Source: Odontocerum albicorne (Eukaryota > Arthropoda > Insecta > Trichoptera > Odontoceridae). From it: a stretch of 64,000 nt of DNA. The first letter of the stretch is position 1. The number at the start of each line of letters is the position of its first letter. The stretch spans positions 5,173,723 to 5,237,722 of the forward strand of contig OX463842.1 in NCBI GenBank assembly GCA_949825065.1, given 5' to 3'. Positions 1-11,099 of this stretch are shown here, one piece after another. Position numbers and translations under genes: made by a program. The notes under the pieces were generated by a model. The model had not been told where the DNA came from. It saw nothing but the letters and a program-made list of their open reading frames with translations, and ran no database searches.

Positions 1-402
1 TGACGGCGTGCACCGGCGAAAACAGGTGCTTGCGATGAGCGATCAGCCGCATATAAGAAACGCTAAATGCCAAAAATAAACTTTCTCAGTTCACTCTGCC
101 TACTGCCTTTTACTTGAGACCATCTACTACCTGCCTAAGAAGAATTTCTGCTACTTTTCACCGATCTACAACTTTTAACGTGAGCTGAATTCTCCGAGCA
201 TTGGGCAGCAACCATCCACCTATTACCACAGTTCTTTGTACCTGTGCCGTACAACGTCAACAATGTATTGCATTGTATAACACTTTCATTGTATACAATA
301 ATATATGGTGACATTATTGCTACGACGCCATCTCTTTCAACAGATTCGACAAATGTAAATGAGCCTTTTAGGAAAAACCTGACTAGAATTCTGTTTACAA
401 AA
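1..402. other. No gene recognised
   Basis: Mixed-composition sequence with no ORF that resembles a known family. The open stretches here cross into the SINE-like segment that follows and have no recognisable domain. Confidence 0.5.
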
Positions 403-477
403 AATGGGATTTCCACGGGAATCGAACCAGCACCTCCGTATTGAAATACATGTATCTTACCAACAAGACATGGAGGT
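403..477 (-). repeat. SINE1 head fragment (tRNA-like)
   Basis: The + strand carries 'gggaatcgaacc', the reverse complement of a Pol III box B (GGTTCGATTCC). About 40 bases further on is 'acatggaggt', matching the reverse of the SINE1 start 'acctccgtggcc'. Spacing and order agree with the full SINE1 at 39975. The body and tail are missing, so this is a 5' fragment. Confidence 0.6.
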
Positions 478-1120
478 TTCCGATGGTATAACCGGAAGCT
501 GGTTTCAGCATGGACGCATGGTTTCAGCATGGATAAAAGACGACGTGATAAATGAAGAACTTCAAAGTGTAAAAGATAATTAGAAGAGTCATGTGATGTG
601 ACCACGTCATCTTCACGTTTGTATTACTCATCTCCTGGTTCAGCTGTCTGAGTATGAACTTTACGAGTGAGTTTAATGCGTTCATGTCGATTCTGCATTA
701 TGTGAAAATACCTTTCAGGGCACCGCTCTCCGATCCCCGTTCTCCCGTGATCCAGGAGAAAGCTTTCTCCCTAACGATTTCATGTTTTATTAACATGTTT
801 ATTCTCTTCTTACGCACTAAACAAAGAAAATGAATCAGTCTCGGGGGATCCAGCCGTTTCATAACAAATAACAGATATATCAAGCTCTTTACGGAAATAA
901 CAGGATTGTACTGAAAAGGAAACACTGTCAGATCTCGTGAGTTTTGCGATCAATTTTTCATGTCGAGAAGATAACGTCCCGATTTCTATTGTTGTGGACT
1001 ACTTAACAATGTTTTCGAGACGTGTATTTAGTTCCTGATTGAAATACAATTTAAGTTGATATTAATGTTCGAAAAGAGAATATCTATTAGTTTCCTTTTT
1101 ATTAAGTCAACAATATATTA
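478..1120. other. No gene recognised
   Basis: AT-rich sequence. I see no coding domain, RNA gene or clear repeat before the P1 foldback tail begins near 1125. Confidence 0.45.
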
Positions 1121-1124
1121 TTTA

Positions 1125-1430
1125 TAATTAAGACATTGACACTGTGGAGGTTTAAACACATTTAAATTAATTGATTTATAGTTAAGGCATTAACATTGTA
1201 GAGTTTTAAAGACATTGTAATTTGTTTTATCAAACACTGTTTATTCCACTTTTTGTAACGGTATTAGCCTACCGGTTTCAAGGCTTTCACCTCATCTTCA
1301 AGGGAGTACAAACAAGTCTTGTTTGTACTTCCCTGATGATGAGGTAAAAGCCTTGACACCAGTAGCGTTATACCGTTACAAAAAGTGGAATAAATAGTGT
1401 TTGATTAAACAAATTACATTGAAATTTGTG
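1125..1430. repeat. P1 foldback repeat, copy 1 (Penelope-like end?)
   Basis: Nearly perfect palindrome. The left arm (about 1211-1316) and right arm (about 1317-1421) meet at 'acaaacaagtcttgtttgt'. Read outward, each arm holds 'gatgaggt.aaagcctt', 'ccggtagggttataccg', 'aaaaagtggaataaacagtg' and an 'aaacaaattacaatg' tail. The same module recurs at about 1435, 29990, 33748, 47030 and 60885. The layout resembles terminal repeats of Penelope-like elements, but no reverse transcriptase of that class is visible, so the class is inference. Confidence 0.7.
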
Positions 1431-1431
1431 T

Positions 1432-1620
1432 AGTCAAACACTGTTTATTCTTATATAACGGTATAACCCTACCGGTTTCAAGGTTATCACCTTATTATAA
1501 GGGGATCATAGACTATTATTGTTTGGGCTCCTTGTTTGGGCTAAAACCTTGAATCCTGTAGGGTTAAACCATTATGTAAAATGGAATAGACAGTGTTTGA
1601 CTGAATGGATTACAATAAGT
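1432..1620. repeat. P1 foldback repeat, copy 2 (diverged)
   Basis: Begins 'gtcaaacactgtttattc' and contains 'ataacggtataaccctacc' on the left. The right arm has 'cttgaatcctgtagggtt' and 'ggaatagacagtgtttgac'. The arms are more diverged than copy 1, and copy 2 directly follows it. This copy reads 'attcttatataacgg' where the copy at 47050 has an extra 'ctcgta'. Confidence 0.65.
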
Positions 1621-1757
1621 TAAAACTTCACTAATTTTGATGGAATGTGATCTGAAAGTGAATCTGAAATCAAAACTATGAATCCATACATACATACTTA
1701 TCATTACACCATTTTCCCGTCGACGTAGGTAGAAAGGACAGAGCGCCAGATTTTTTT

Positions 1758-3227
1758 ATCTCAACACACACATCCTTGGCCTTCTCTACATCCTTATACA
1801 TTTTTTATCTCAACACACACATCCTTGGCCTTCTCTACATCCTTATACATTTTTCATCTCATCACACACATCCTTGGCCTTCTCTACATCCTTATACATT
1901 TTTTATCTCAACACACACATCCTTGGCCTTCTCTACACCCTTATACATTTTTTATCTCAACACACACATCCTTGGCCTTCTCTACATCCTTATACATTTT
2001 TCATCTCATCACACACATCCTTGGCCTTCTCTACATCCTTATACATTTTTTATCTCAACACACACATCCTTGGCCTTCTCTACATCCTTATACATTTTTC
2101 ATCTCATCACACACATCCTTGGCCTTCTCTACATCCTTATACATTTTTTATCTCAACACACACATCCTTGGCCTTCTCTACATCCTTATACATTTTTTAT
2201 CTCAACACACACATCCTTGGCCTACTCTACATCCTTATACATTTTTTATCTCAACACACACATCCTTGGCCTTCTCTACATCCTTATACATTTTTCATCT
2301 CATCACACACATCCTTGGCCTTCTCTACATCCTTATACATTTTTTATCTCAACACACACATCCTTGGCTTTCTCTACATCCTTATACATTTTTTATCTCA
2401 ACACACACATCCTTGGCCTTCTCTACATCCTTATACATTTTTCATCTCATCACACACATCCTTGGCCTTCTCTACATCCTTATACATTTTTTATCTCAAC
2501 ACACACATCCTTGGCCTTCTCTACATCCTTATACATTTTTCATCTCATCACACACATCCTTGGCCTTCTCTACATCCTTATACATTTTTTATCTCAACAC
2601 ACACATCCTTGGCCTTCTCTACATCCTTATACATTTTTCATCTCATCACACACATCCTTGGCCTTCTCTACATCCTTATACATTTTTTATCTCAACACAC
2701 ACATCCTTGGCCTTCTCTACATCCTTATACATTTTTCATCTCATCACACACATCCTTGGCCTTCTCTACATCCTTATACATTTTTTATCTCAACACACAC
2801 ATCCTTGGCCTTCTCTACATCCTTATACATTTTTCATCTCATCACACACATCCTTGGCCTTCTCTACATCCTTATACATTTTTTATCTCAACACACACAT
2901 CCTTGGCCTTCTCTACATCCTTATACATTTTTTATCTCAACACACACATCCTTGGCCTTCTCTACATCCTTATACATTTTTTATCTCAACACACACATCC
3001 TTGGCCTTCTCTACATCCTTATACATTTTTCATCTCATCACACACATCCTTGGCTTTCTCTACATCCTTATACATTTTTTATCTCAACACACACATCCTT
3101 GGCCTTCTCTACATCCTTATACATTTTTTATCTCAACACATACATCCTTGGCCTTCTCTACATCCTTATACATTTTTTATCTCAACACACACATCCTTGG
3201 CCTTCTCTACATCCTTATAAATTTTGC
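1758..3227. repeat. 49-bp minisatellite, 30 units
   Basis: Thirty 49-bp units. Two variants alternate: A ('atctcaacacacacatcc') and B ('atctcatcacacacatcc'). My reading of the order is AABAABABAAABAABABABABABAAABAAA, so much of the middle is an AB (98-bp) higher-order unit. Because 49 is not a multiple of 3 and no unit holds a stop, all three forward frames are open for 450-500 codons with the same 49-residue repeat. These ORFs are an artefact. The unit resembles LINE2 3' sequence at 40270-40320 ('cgacacacatatttcgcctt'). Confidence 0.95.
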
Positions 3228-3451
3228 AGCGGGGTTTTGTTTTTGTGTAATCAAAAATCGGAAAGAAGTATCGATATATTTTTTCATGTTAAATATCCTC
3301 AGTGAGATACAGGCAAAACCCTAGTTTACTGGGGATACTACAAATGAAAGGATCCCAGATCCAAAAAAATGTCCAAATTAAATTACCTGTTGTTTTTTCG
3401 CAAATTATCTATATTTCTTGTCATGTGTAATAACAAATAAATAAATAAATA
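3226..3451 (+). repeat. SINE3-like retroposon with (AAAT)n tail
   Basis: Starts 'gcagcggggttttg', contains 'aaaaatcggaaagaagtatc' and 'cctcagtgagatacaggc', and ends in an aaataaataaat tail. Antisense copies lie at 30282-30528 and about 23195-23383. It sits inside LINE2. No box A or B is seen, so Pol III origin is not shown; a truncated LINE tail is an alternative. Confidence 0.6.
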
Positions 3452-3837
3452 CATTTTTTACGATTTCTCTGTCTAGATTTCCTTCTTTTAAAATATCATT
3501 TAATTGATCCCAACACACTTTCCTTGGCCTTCCTCCCACTCATCTTCCATTCACATTTGCACTATGTATTTGTTTTGTTAGTCTTTCGTCATTCATTCTT
3601 TCGTTTTACATGATCATACCTTCTGAGCGTGCTCTTCTTCAACTTACTTAACACATCAGTCTTACGTTCACATTCATCCCTTATAAATTCATTCCGTAGC
3701 TGTCATACATGGTTACCCCATGTATTCTTATTAATGCGCCCATTTCAACAGCATAGTGCTGATTACACGTGTAATAAAAGTGCAATACAGAAGATGATTA
3801 TGAAAATGGAGTTATGCCATCTGATGTGAATGTTTCG

Positions 3838-4332
3838 TTTTGGGAAGCTATGAATATATTGAAAAAGTTTTGAAAAATTGTTTGAAAATGGTGATGAAAA
3901 ATGTTTGAAGGGGATCTTCATGAAAAATACGGTTTAAGCGGTCCTCATCGAAGTCCACTGGTCGTCCGGAACGCTTTATGTCTTTCAGGTCAAAATTACC
4001 GTCTTTGAAACGCAAAAACGATCGACGAGCTGTCCTTTCATTCATAGCATCTTCACCGTACACTTCGCAAATACCGCGAGCAGTTTTATTCCCTCGATTG
4101 AACGCGAACAGAAGGAGGTGTCAAAAATGCTCCCTTTCGTCAACTTGACATTCCATTTTGAAGGCTTGTAATAAAATAAAATAATATATGTAACGTAAAA
4201 GCAAACACAATTTCTTGTAGAGCAGAAAAAAATCTTTCGAATGCCGTATAACATTTACCATTTTATTTTACTTTTGGTGTTCATTTTTAAATTGAAAAAA
4301 AAAAAACGGACACAACTTATGTTAACACCCAA
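3838..4332 (-). mobile_element. Truncated mariner (family TTGGGTGTTAAC), N-terminal part
   Basis: The reverse strand encodes a mariner N-terminal helix-turn-helix region, including 'YGEDAMNERTARRSFLRF' and 'DLKDIKRSGRPVDFDEDR' (3848-4063). This matches the family pattern 'YGD..L.ERT.RRWF.RF...D..L.D..RSGRP'. The outer end at 4332 is the terminal repeat (reverse of TTGGGTGTTAACATAAGT) next to a TA. The other end has no inverted repeat, and the sequence beyond the N-terminus ('caccattttcaaac') is shared with the copy at 42078, so this is an internally deleted derivative. No catalytic domain. Confidence 0.8.
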
Positions 4333-4344
4333 TACATACTCGTA

Positions 4345-4740
4345 TATTTTTGTGAGGACCCTACGCTCCATCGCAGGCAGAACTCTTAGAGATCGGATCA
4401 GAAATGAGACGATAAGATCTGTCTGGGGTGTTGAAGACATAGTGAAGTGGGGAAGAAACAGAAGGTGCTTCTGGAGTGAACATGTGGACAGCATGGAGGA
4501 TATTACAAGGAAGGTCGCTGAAAAGGTGGAAGAACAGCTAGACGTCATCATCCCAGGACAGCCCACCGTCACAAACAGGTCATACGACCTAAACCAAGAG
4601 GAAGCAGAAGAAAAATATATTTTTGTAAATAAAAGCTTTTTTTTGTAAATATATGTACATATATTTTTTGTAAATAAAAGCTTTTTTTTGTAAATACATA
4701 TATTTTTGTAAATAAAAGCTTTTCTTTTGTAAATACATAT
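4345..4740 (+). mobile_element. LINE-C 3' fragment with triplicated tail
   Basis: Translation reads 'RTLRSIAGRTLRDRIRNETI' and then 'WGVEDIVKWGR', the conserved C-terminal part of a non-LTR reverse transcriptase protein ('AEMR.LR.IAG.T..D.IRNE.I...GV..I'). A reverse copy with more upstream sequence lies at 47265-47735. The coding part stops near 4612. The 3' tail 'tttgtaaataaaagctttt' is then repeated about three times to 4740. The 5' side abuts the mariner fragment. Confidence 0.8.
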
Positions 4741-5400
4741 TTTCTTTTTATTGTTTCGTGTTTCTCATTTTGTAAGGTGTTTTTGCGTATCTAAAATAAA
4801 CCCTCGATCGTTTGATTAGTCATCTCTTTGATTTAATTGCATTAACCGGGACAGAAAAAAATCCAAAACTGTGCGCGATTCGATAAATGCAGATGACAAT
4901 TTGTCTGGATATAAAGTGAAATATGTTACTATTAAAGGTCTGCAACTGTTGATGACACAGCTCGAGAAAAAGGTACCTTCATACAAGATAAAAATGTACA
5001 GCACAGTGCTGATTTAACTGAAGTTGAAAGCCTCCTAAGTTGTCTAGTGCGATAGGAATGTTGCTAAAACTACTTTGTACAACGTGCCGAAAAATAGACA
5101 GAAGGAAACACAAACTTATCTGCTTTAAATTTTTTAATACTATATAAGGGTTAATTCTGTGGCGTTACGGTACAAGCTGATATGTCCGTTTTTTGTCATA
5201 TTGGGTTTATTCCCCCCAATTTATAGAAAATATTTCTCAGCATGTTGTGGCAAAACTTGGTGTGTCAGTCATTATCCAAACATAATATCGTTTGGAAAAA
5301 CTTGATGTGTCAATTTATTAAGAAAAATGAGGAGCCAAAAATGTTATGTTACATATCGTTGTTTGAAATTACACAAATACAAAATCAGTATGTCTATCAC
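4741..5400. other. No gene recognised
   Basis: AT-rich sequence with small ORFs lacking recognisable domains, up to the 50-bp tandem array. Confidence 0.45.
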
Positions 5401-5750
5401 GTGGTGGCAATACTTGATATGTATACTTATCAACATCTGGCAACTATCATGTGGTGGCAATACTTGATATGTATACTTATCAACATCTGGCAACTATCAT
5501 GTGGGGGCAATACTTGATATGTATACTTATCAACATCTAGCAACTATCATGTGGTGGTAATACTTGATATGTATACTTATCAACATCTGGCAACTATCAT
5601 GTGCTGGCAATACTTGATATGTATACTTATCAACACCTGGCAACTATCATGTGGTGGCAATACTTGATATGTATACTTATCAACATCTGGCAACTATCAT
5701 GTGGTGGTAATACTTGATATGTATACTTATCAACACCTGGCAACTCACAC
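5401..5750. repeat. 50-bp tandem repeat, 7 units
   Basis: Units begin 'gtggtggcaatacttgatat' at 5401, 5451, 5501, 5551, 5601, 5651 and 5701. They differ at a few bases (gtgggggcaa, gtgctggcaa, gtggtggtaa; catctgg or cacctgg). Confidence 0.95.
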
Positions 5751-6605
5751 GTTTTGCAAAAAAATGGAAACGGTGTGAAAATCGTATAGTTGTCAACAAA
5801 GCTGTTGTCATCGGCATATTTCTTCTCCTGTAAACTAAGGAAAATAAATTTTTTTTCCTTTCTCCGAATAATCGATTCTATTTTATTTATAATTTATGTA
5901 TTCAATTTTTCAAACAGCACTTAACTATTACGTATCCATCGATCATCTATCATCATCATCTCTTGGTAATTAATTCACCAAATTATATAATCTGCAATCA
6001 ATTGTAAAAAATAATTCTTAATAGAAAAACAAATCTTCAATAAAATCAATACCGCCACGCCCCTGCCTTCGGTGATTTGTTCTTTCTAAGTCTATTCTTG
6101 GCGTGAAGTGATCGGTTTTATCTGTGGTGCTGAAGGTAGAGTGCTAGTTCTAACTGCCCTGCACCTCCCCTCGAAGATCTGGAGCGACCCCACTCGAGCA
6201 GTTGCTACCGCGCGATTATCAGGGTCGGCTCTTGAGGCGTTTGAGAGGTGCGCTGCCCAAGATTTCATGTCAGTAGGGTATTTTGATTAAATTAGAACAT
6301 AATATTCAACTTATTATTATATAGTAAAATCCTTCTTCTATGTAATTTTTTTAACGTTTGGTAAACTTTATACTGCAGATCTCAATAACTGAGTGGACTA
6401 TGGTCTGTTGTTGAAAGTGATGAGGCTTAAAAATCTTGTCAGATAGAAGAAAGATGCTTGACCTTAAAACATTGTTTAAGATCGTCATTGCGTATTACAA
6501 TAGTCCGGAACTAACTCAGTTTGTCATGGTATCCTCGTATGTTCCTTATAGACCCGACAAAATATTTTGTTCCATAGGGAAATGGTTGCAACTAATTAAA
6601 TTATT
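5751..6605. other. No gene recognised; one GC-rich patch
   Basis: Mostly AT-rich. Positions 6055-6290 are clearly more GC-rich, with a 60-codon open frame containing 'WSDPTRAVATARLSGSALEA'. I recognise no domain; it could be a decayed exon or transposon piece. Confidence 0.35.
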
Positions 6606-6607
6606 TG

Positions 6608-8815
6608 TACAATTTTTACACAACAAGACTGTGCATATTGGGTAATATGGGTATTGTATGAATTTTTACATAAAAACAATGCACATATTGGTTATTATGG
6701 GTATTGTATGAATTTTTACATAATAATAATGCAAATATTGGAAAATATGGGTATTGTATGAATTTTTACACAATAACAATGTACATATTGGGTAATATGG
6801 GTATTGTATGAATTTTTACATAATAATAATGCACATATTGGGTAATATGGGTATTGTATAATTTTTTACATAATAACAATGCACATATTGGGTAATATGG
6901 GTATTGTATGAATTTTTACATAATAACAATGCACATATTGGGTAATGTGGGTATTGTATGAATTTTTACATAATGAGACTGCACATATTGGGTAATATGA
7001 GTATTGTATGAATTTTTACATAATAAGACTGCACATATTGGGTAATATAGGGATTGTATGAATTTTTACATAATAAGACTGCACATATTGGATAATATGG
7101 GTATTGCGTGAATTTTTACATAATAACACTGCACATATCGGGTAATATGGGTATTGTATGAATTTTCACATAATAAGACTGCACATATTGGGTAATATGG
7201 GTATTGTATGAATTTTTACACCATGCTGCTGCACATATTGGGTAATATGGGTATCGTATGAATTTTTACATAATGAGACTGCACGTATTGGATAATATGG
7301 GTATTGTATGATTTTTTACGTAATAATACTGCACATATTGGGTAATATGGGTATTGTATGATTTTTACATAATAATATTGCACATATTGGGTAATATGGG
7401 TATGGTATGAATTTTTACATCATAAGACTGCACATATTGGGTAATATGGGTATTGTATGAATTTTTACATAATAAGACAGCACATATTGGGTAATATGGG
7501 TATTGTATGAATTTTTACATAATGAGACTGCACATATTGGGTAATATGGGTATTGTATGAATTTTTACATAATAAGACTGCACATATTGGGTAATATAGG
7601 GATTGTATGAATTTTTACATAATAAGACTGCACATATTGGATAATATGGGTATTGCGTGAATTTTTACATAATAACACTGCACATATCGGGTAATATGGG
7701 TATTGTATGAATTTTCACATAATAAGACTGCACATATTGGGTAATATGGGTATTGTATGAATTTTTACACCATGCTGCTGCACATATTGGGTAATATGGG
7801 TATCGTATGAATTTTTACATAATGAGACTGCACGTATTGGATAATATGGGTATAGTATGATTTTTTACGTAATAATACCGCACATATTGGGTAATATGGG
7901 TATTGTATGATTTTTACATAATAATATTGCACATATTGGGTAATATGGGTATGGTATGAATTTTTACATCATAAGACTGCACATATTGGGTAATATGGGT
8001 ATTGTATGAATTTTTACATAATAAGACAGCACATATTGGGTAATATGGGTATTGTATGAATTTTTACATCATAAGACTGTACATATTGGGTAATATGGGT
8101 ATTGTATGAATTTTTACATAATAAGACAGCACATATTGGGTAATATGGGTATTGTATGAATTTTTACATCATAACACTGCACATATTGGGTAATATGGGT
8201 ATTGTATGAATTTTTACATAATAAGACAGCACATATTGGGTAATATGGGTATTGTATGAATTTTTACATCATAAGACTGCACATATTGGGTAATATGAGT
8301 ATTGTATGAATTTTTACATCATAAGACTGCACATATTGGGTAATATGGGTATTGTATGAATTTTTACATAATAAGACAGCACATATTGGGTAATATGGGT
8401 ATTGTATGAATTTTTACATCATAAGACTGTACATATTGGGTAATATGGGTATTGTATGAATTTTTACATAATAAGACAGCACATATTGGGTAATATGGGT
8501 ATTGTATGAATTTTTACATCATAAGACTGCACATATTGGGTAATATGGGTATTGTATGAATTTTTACATAATAAGACAGCACATATTGGGTAATATGGGT
8601 ATTGTATGAATTTTTACATAATGAGACTGCACATATTGGGTAATATGGGTATTGTATGAATTTTTAAATAATAAGACTGCACATATTGGGTAATATGGGT
8701 ATTGTATGAATTTTTACAAATTAAGACTGCACATATTGGGTAATATGGGTATTGTATGTAATTTTTTCATAATAAAACTGCAAATATTGGGTAATATGGG
8801 TATTGTATGAAATTT
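6608..8815. repeat. 50-bp satellite array, about 44 units, with 549-bp higher-order repeat
   Basis: Unit: 'gcacatattgggtaatatgg' followed by 'gtattgtatgaatttttaca' and ten variable bases. A block with diagnostic variants ('gtaatatagggattg', 'gggtattgcgtgaat', 'gcacatatcgggtaat', 'ccatgctgctgc') occurs twice, 549 bp apart (ggattgtatg at 7051 and 7600; catgctgctg at 7222 and 7771). That equals eleven units with one base missing. After 7960 variants alternate taatAAGACA / CATAAGACT. A single diverged copy lies at 17745-17835. Confidence 0.95.
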
Positions 8816-8974
8816 TATACCACTTTAACTACTTACAAAAGTAAAGTTAAGAAGCTGTTATTGTCGATATGAATCGATCGAATTGTATGGATTTGCTTTG
8901 CTGTGTTGTTCGACTTGTATTGTTCTTTTTATATTGTATAGCACTGCTTACATGTCAATGTCAAATTATTATGC

Positions 8975-9600
8975 ATTGCTTGTGGGCTTATTGCCAGGCG
9001 ACAATGTCTTCCGACCAATCAGACAAAAGTAAACAAAGAAAGTTACATGGCCGCAAAAATATCCAAATAATTATTTATACTCATAGTAAAGGTAAAAATG
9101 AGATATCATCAATCAAAGGAAAAGGAAAGGATGGTGGAGAGGAAAGAAAAATCAGGAATGAGTCTAACATTAGTTTGTAACTGGTTCCAGAGTCTCACTG
9201 CATGGACAATAAAAGAAGACGTAAAAAAATAAGAGCAGTGAAATGGGAAGGCCAATAAACAACCTCTGTTTGAGCGTAGCACTAGTCTATGATCGGAAAG
9301 ACGCTAAATATTTTCGGTGAAATAAGAGGGGGCGGCGGTACAGTTAGGGATATTATACAATAGTGACGGTATGTGAATTTGGCATATTTTTTGGCACAAG
9401 TTTAACCAGTTCAGCACCTTCTGGTATTGAGTGAGATGGTCGTACTTTCTCAGATTACAAATAAATCTTAGACAAACATTTTGAAGACGCTGTAATTTAT
9501 CTAGCTGTTCCTCCGTAGTATCCAAATAACAGATGTCCGCATAGTCCGAAATCAGAAAGAGCAGAGATTGCACGAGAATAATTTTGGCGGGAATCATCTA
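8975..9600 (-). mobile_element. LINE1 3' part, antisense
   Basis: The reverse strand encodes the C-terminal region of a non-LTR reverse transcriptase protein. Visible pieces are 'LDKLQRLQNVCLRFICNLRK' and 'YDHLTQYQKVLNWL', then 'SLLYNIPNC' and 'PSYFTENI' (9304-9597). This fits the 'LQ.LQN.C.RFI..LRK.DH.T' pattern of such LINEs. Past the stop come the 3' UTR ('ggaggatggtgg'-type sequence, about 9120-9170) and the tail 'cttattgccaggcgacaatg' near 8979. The frame breaks after 'TENI' and the element is 5' truncated. Confidence 0.85.
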
Positions 9601-9885
9601 GCATCAGGTTCATCAAATCACAACAGCGGCTCTGATATCCTAATTCGATCACGCACGCCTGCAGAATGAAATCGTTACATAATTTAGTGGCTTGTTGGTT
9701 GCTCGCTGCTCCCTTACAGCTCTTTGCAGCCCCCCCTTCGGCTTTTGGTTGATTGGAAACGGCTCATATCCTTCTAGGTAATTATGCCCCCTGTGCCACT
9801 TCCGTGTTGATGGAAAACAGATAAACCCCCTCGCTAGTGCCGCTACCGGGGAGAATGAGAACCTACAACAAATGTTCTGTATCGA
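9601..9885. other. GC-rich unassigned spacer
   Basis: Lies between an antisense LINE1 and the sense LINE1 tandem. It contains a C run near 9730 and a reverse 90-codon frame (9649-9921) with no recognisable domain. It may be an unrecognised transposon piece. Confidence 0.35.
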
Positions 9886-11095
9886 AACACTTTGTATTTG
9901 TATGTTTGATAACAGTAACATCTGGAAATATATTTATTTTATTCCAATAATAATGTTATTTCCAAATAAACGTCTATTCACAAACTATCTCTATTGTATA
10001 ATATTCTTAACTGTTCCACCACTCCGTCTTATTAATTTTCAGCGTCTTTGTGATAATGGACTAGGCCTACGCTCAAACAGAGATAGTTTATTGGCCTTCC
10101 CATTTCACTGCTCTTATTTTTTTACGTCGTCTTTACTGTCCATGCAGTGAGACTCTGAGCCAGTTACAAACCAACATTAGGCTCACTCCGTCGTCCTTGG
10201 CATGCTTTAAGAAGCGACTGAAAAAACTCCTAATTTCTAGTCAGTAAAATAACGTAAACACTTTGTATTTGTATGTTTGATAACAGTAACATCTCGAAAT
10301 ATATTTATTTTATTCCACTAATAATGCTATTTCCAAATAGACGTCTATTCACAAACTATCTCTATTGTATAATATTCTTAACTGTTCCACCACTCCGTCT
10401 TATCTTGCCGAAAATTTTCAGCGTCTTTGCGATAATGGACTAGGCCTACGTTCAAACAGAGATTGTTTATTGGCCTTCCCATTTCACTGCTCTTATTTTT
10501 TTACGTCGTCTTTACTGTCCATGCAGTGAGACTCTGAAGCCAGTTACAAACCAACATTAGACTCACTCCATCCTTGGCATGCTTTAAGAAGCGACTGAAA
10601 AAACTCCTAATTTCTAGTCAGTAAAATAACGTAAACACTTTGTATTTGTATGTTTGATAACAGTAACATCTCGAAATATATTTATTTTATTCCACTAATA
10701 ATGTTATTTCCAAATATACGTCTATTCACAAACTATATCTATTGTATAATATCCTTAACTGTTCCGCCACCCCGTCTTATCTTGCCGAAAAATTTCAGCG
10801 TCTTTCCGATCATGGACTAGCGCTACGCTCAAACAGAGATTGTTTATTGGCCTTCCCATTTTACTGCTCTTCTTTTTTTTTACGTCGTCTTTACTGTCCA
10901 TGCAGTGAGACTCTGAAGCCAGCTACAAACCAATATAAGACTCACTCCGTCCTTGGCTTGCTTTAAGAAGCGACTGAAAAAAACTCTTCATTTCAGTCAG
11001 TAAAATAACGTGTTTTATTCCTGATTTTTCTTGCCTCTCTACCATCCCTTCTTTTTCTTTTGATTGATGATATCTCATTCTTACTTTTACTACGA
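9886..11095 (+). mobile_element. Chimeric tandem: three copies of a foreign 75-bp leader plus LINE1 C-terminus
   Basis: Three units start with 'aacactttgtatttgtatg' at 9886, 10257 and 10634 (periods about 371 and 377). Each has about 75 bp absent from the other LINE1 copies, then LINE1 coding sequence from 'ccaaata.acgtctattcac' through 'SLLYN', 'RSNRD.LLAFPF' and the end of the ORF. Only the last unit continues into the LINE1 3' UTR (11010-11095). The frames are broken. The structure implies tandem duplication after the leader and LINE1 were joined. Confidence 0.85.
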
Positions 11096-11099
11096 ATAT

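Larger units (their letters stand above)
1680..3770 (-). mobile_element. LINE2 3' end, expanded by a minisatellite and split by SINE3
   Basis: Antisense LINE2. It starts with the 3' end (repeated 'catacatacata', then 'cgtaggtagaaaggacagag' at 1726-1745), continues through the 49-bp array, and resumes after an insertion at 3452 with 'acgatttctctgtctag' and 'aacacactttccttggcc'. It reaches the antisense of the reverse-transcriptase C-terminal region near 3600-3770. Order and wording match the LINE2 copies at 14036, 28862 and 40210. The coding part is decayed. LINE2 resembles a LINE 3' region common in Lepidoptera; that family assignment is from memory. Confidence 0.7.

Noticed and set aside
1776..3324. 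Three overlapping forward ORFs of 448-509 codons, rich in hydrophobic residues
   Set aside because: They follow from a 49-bp tandem repeat without stops in any frame; each frame repeats the same 49 residues. No real gene structure.
6608..8815. CRISPR array
   Set aside because: The 50-bp units are contiguous with only point variation and no unique spacers; a eukaryotic satellite.
8869..9180. 103-codon ORF with a hydrophobic N-terminus, possible secreted peptide
   Set aside because: Its second half is antisense LINE1 3' UTR; no homologous protein is recognised.
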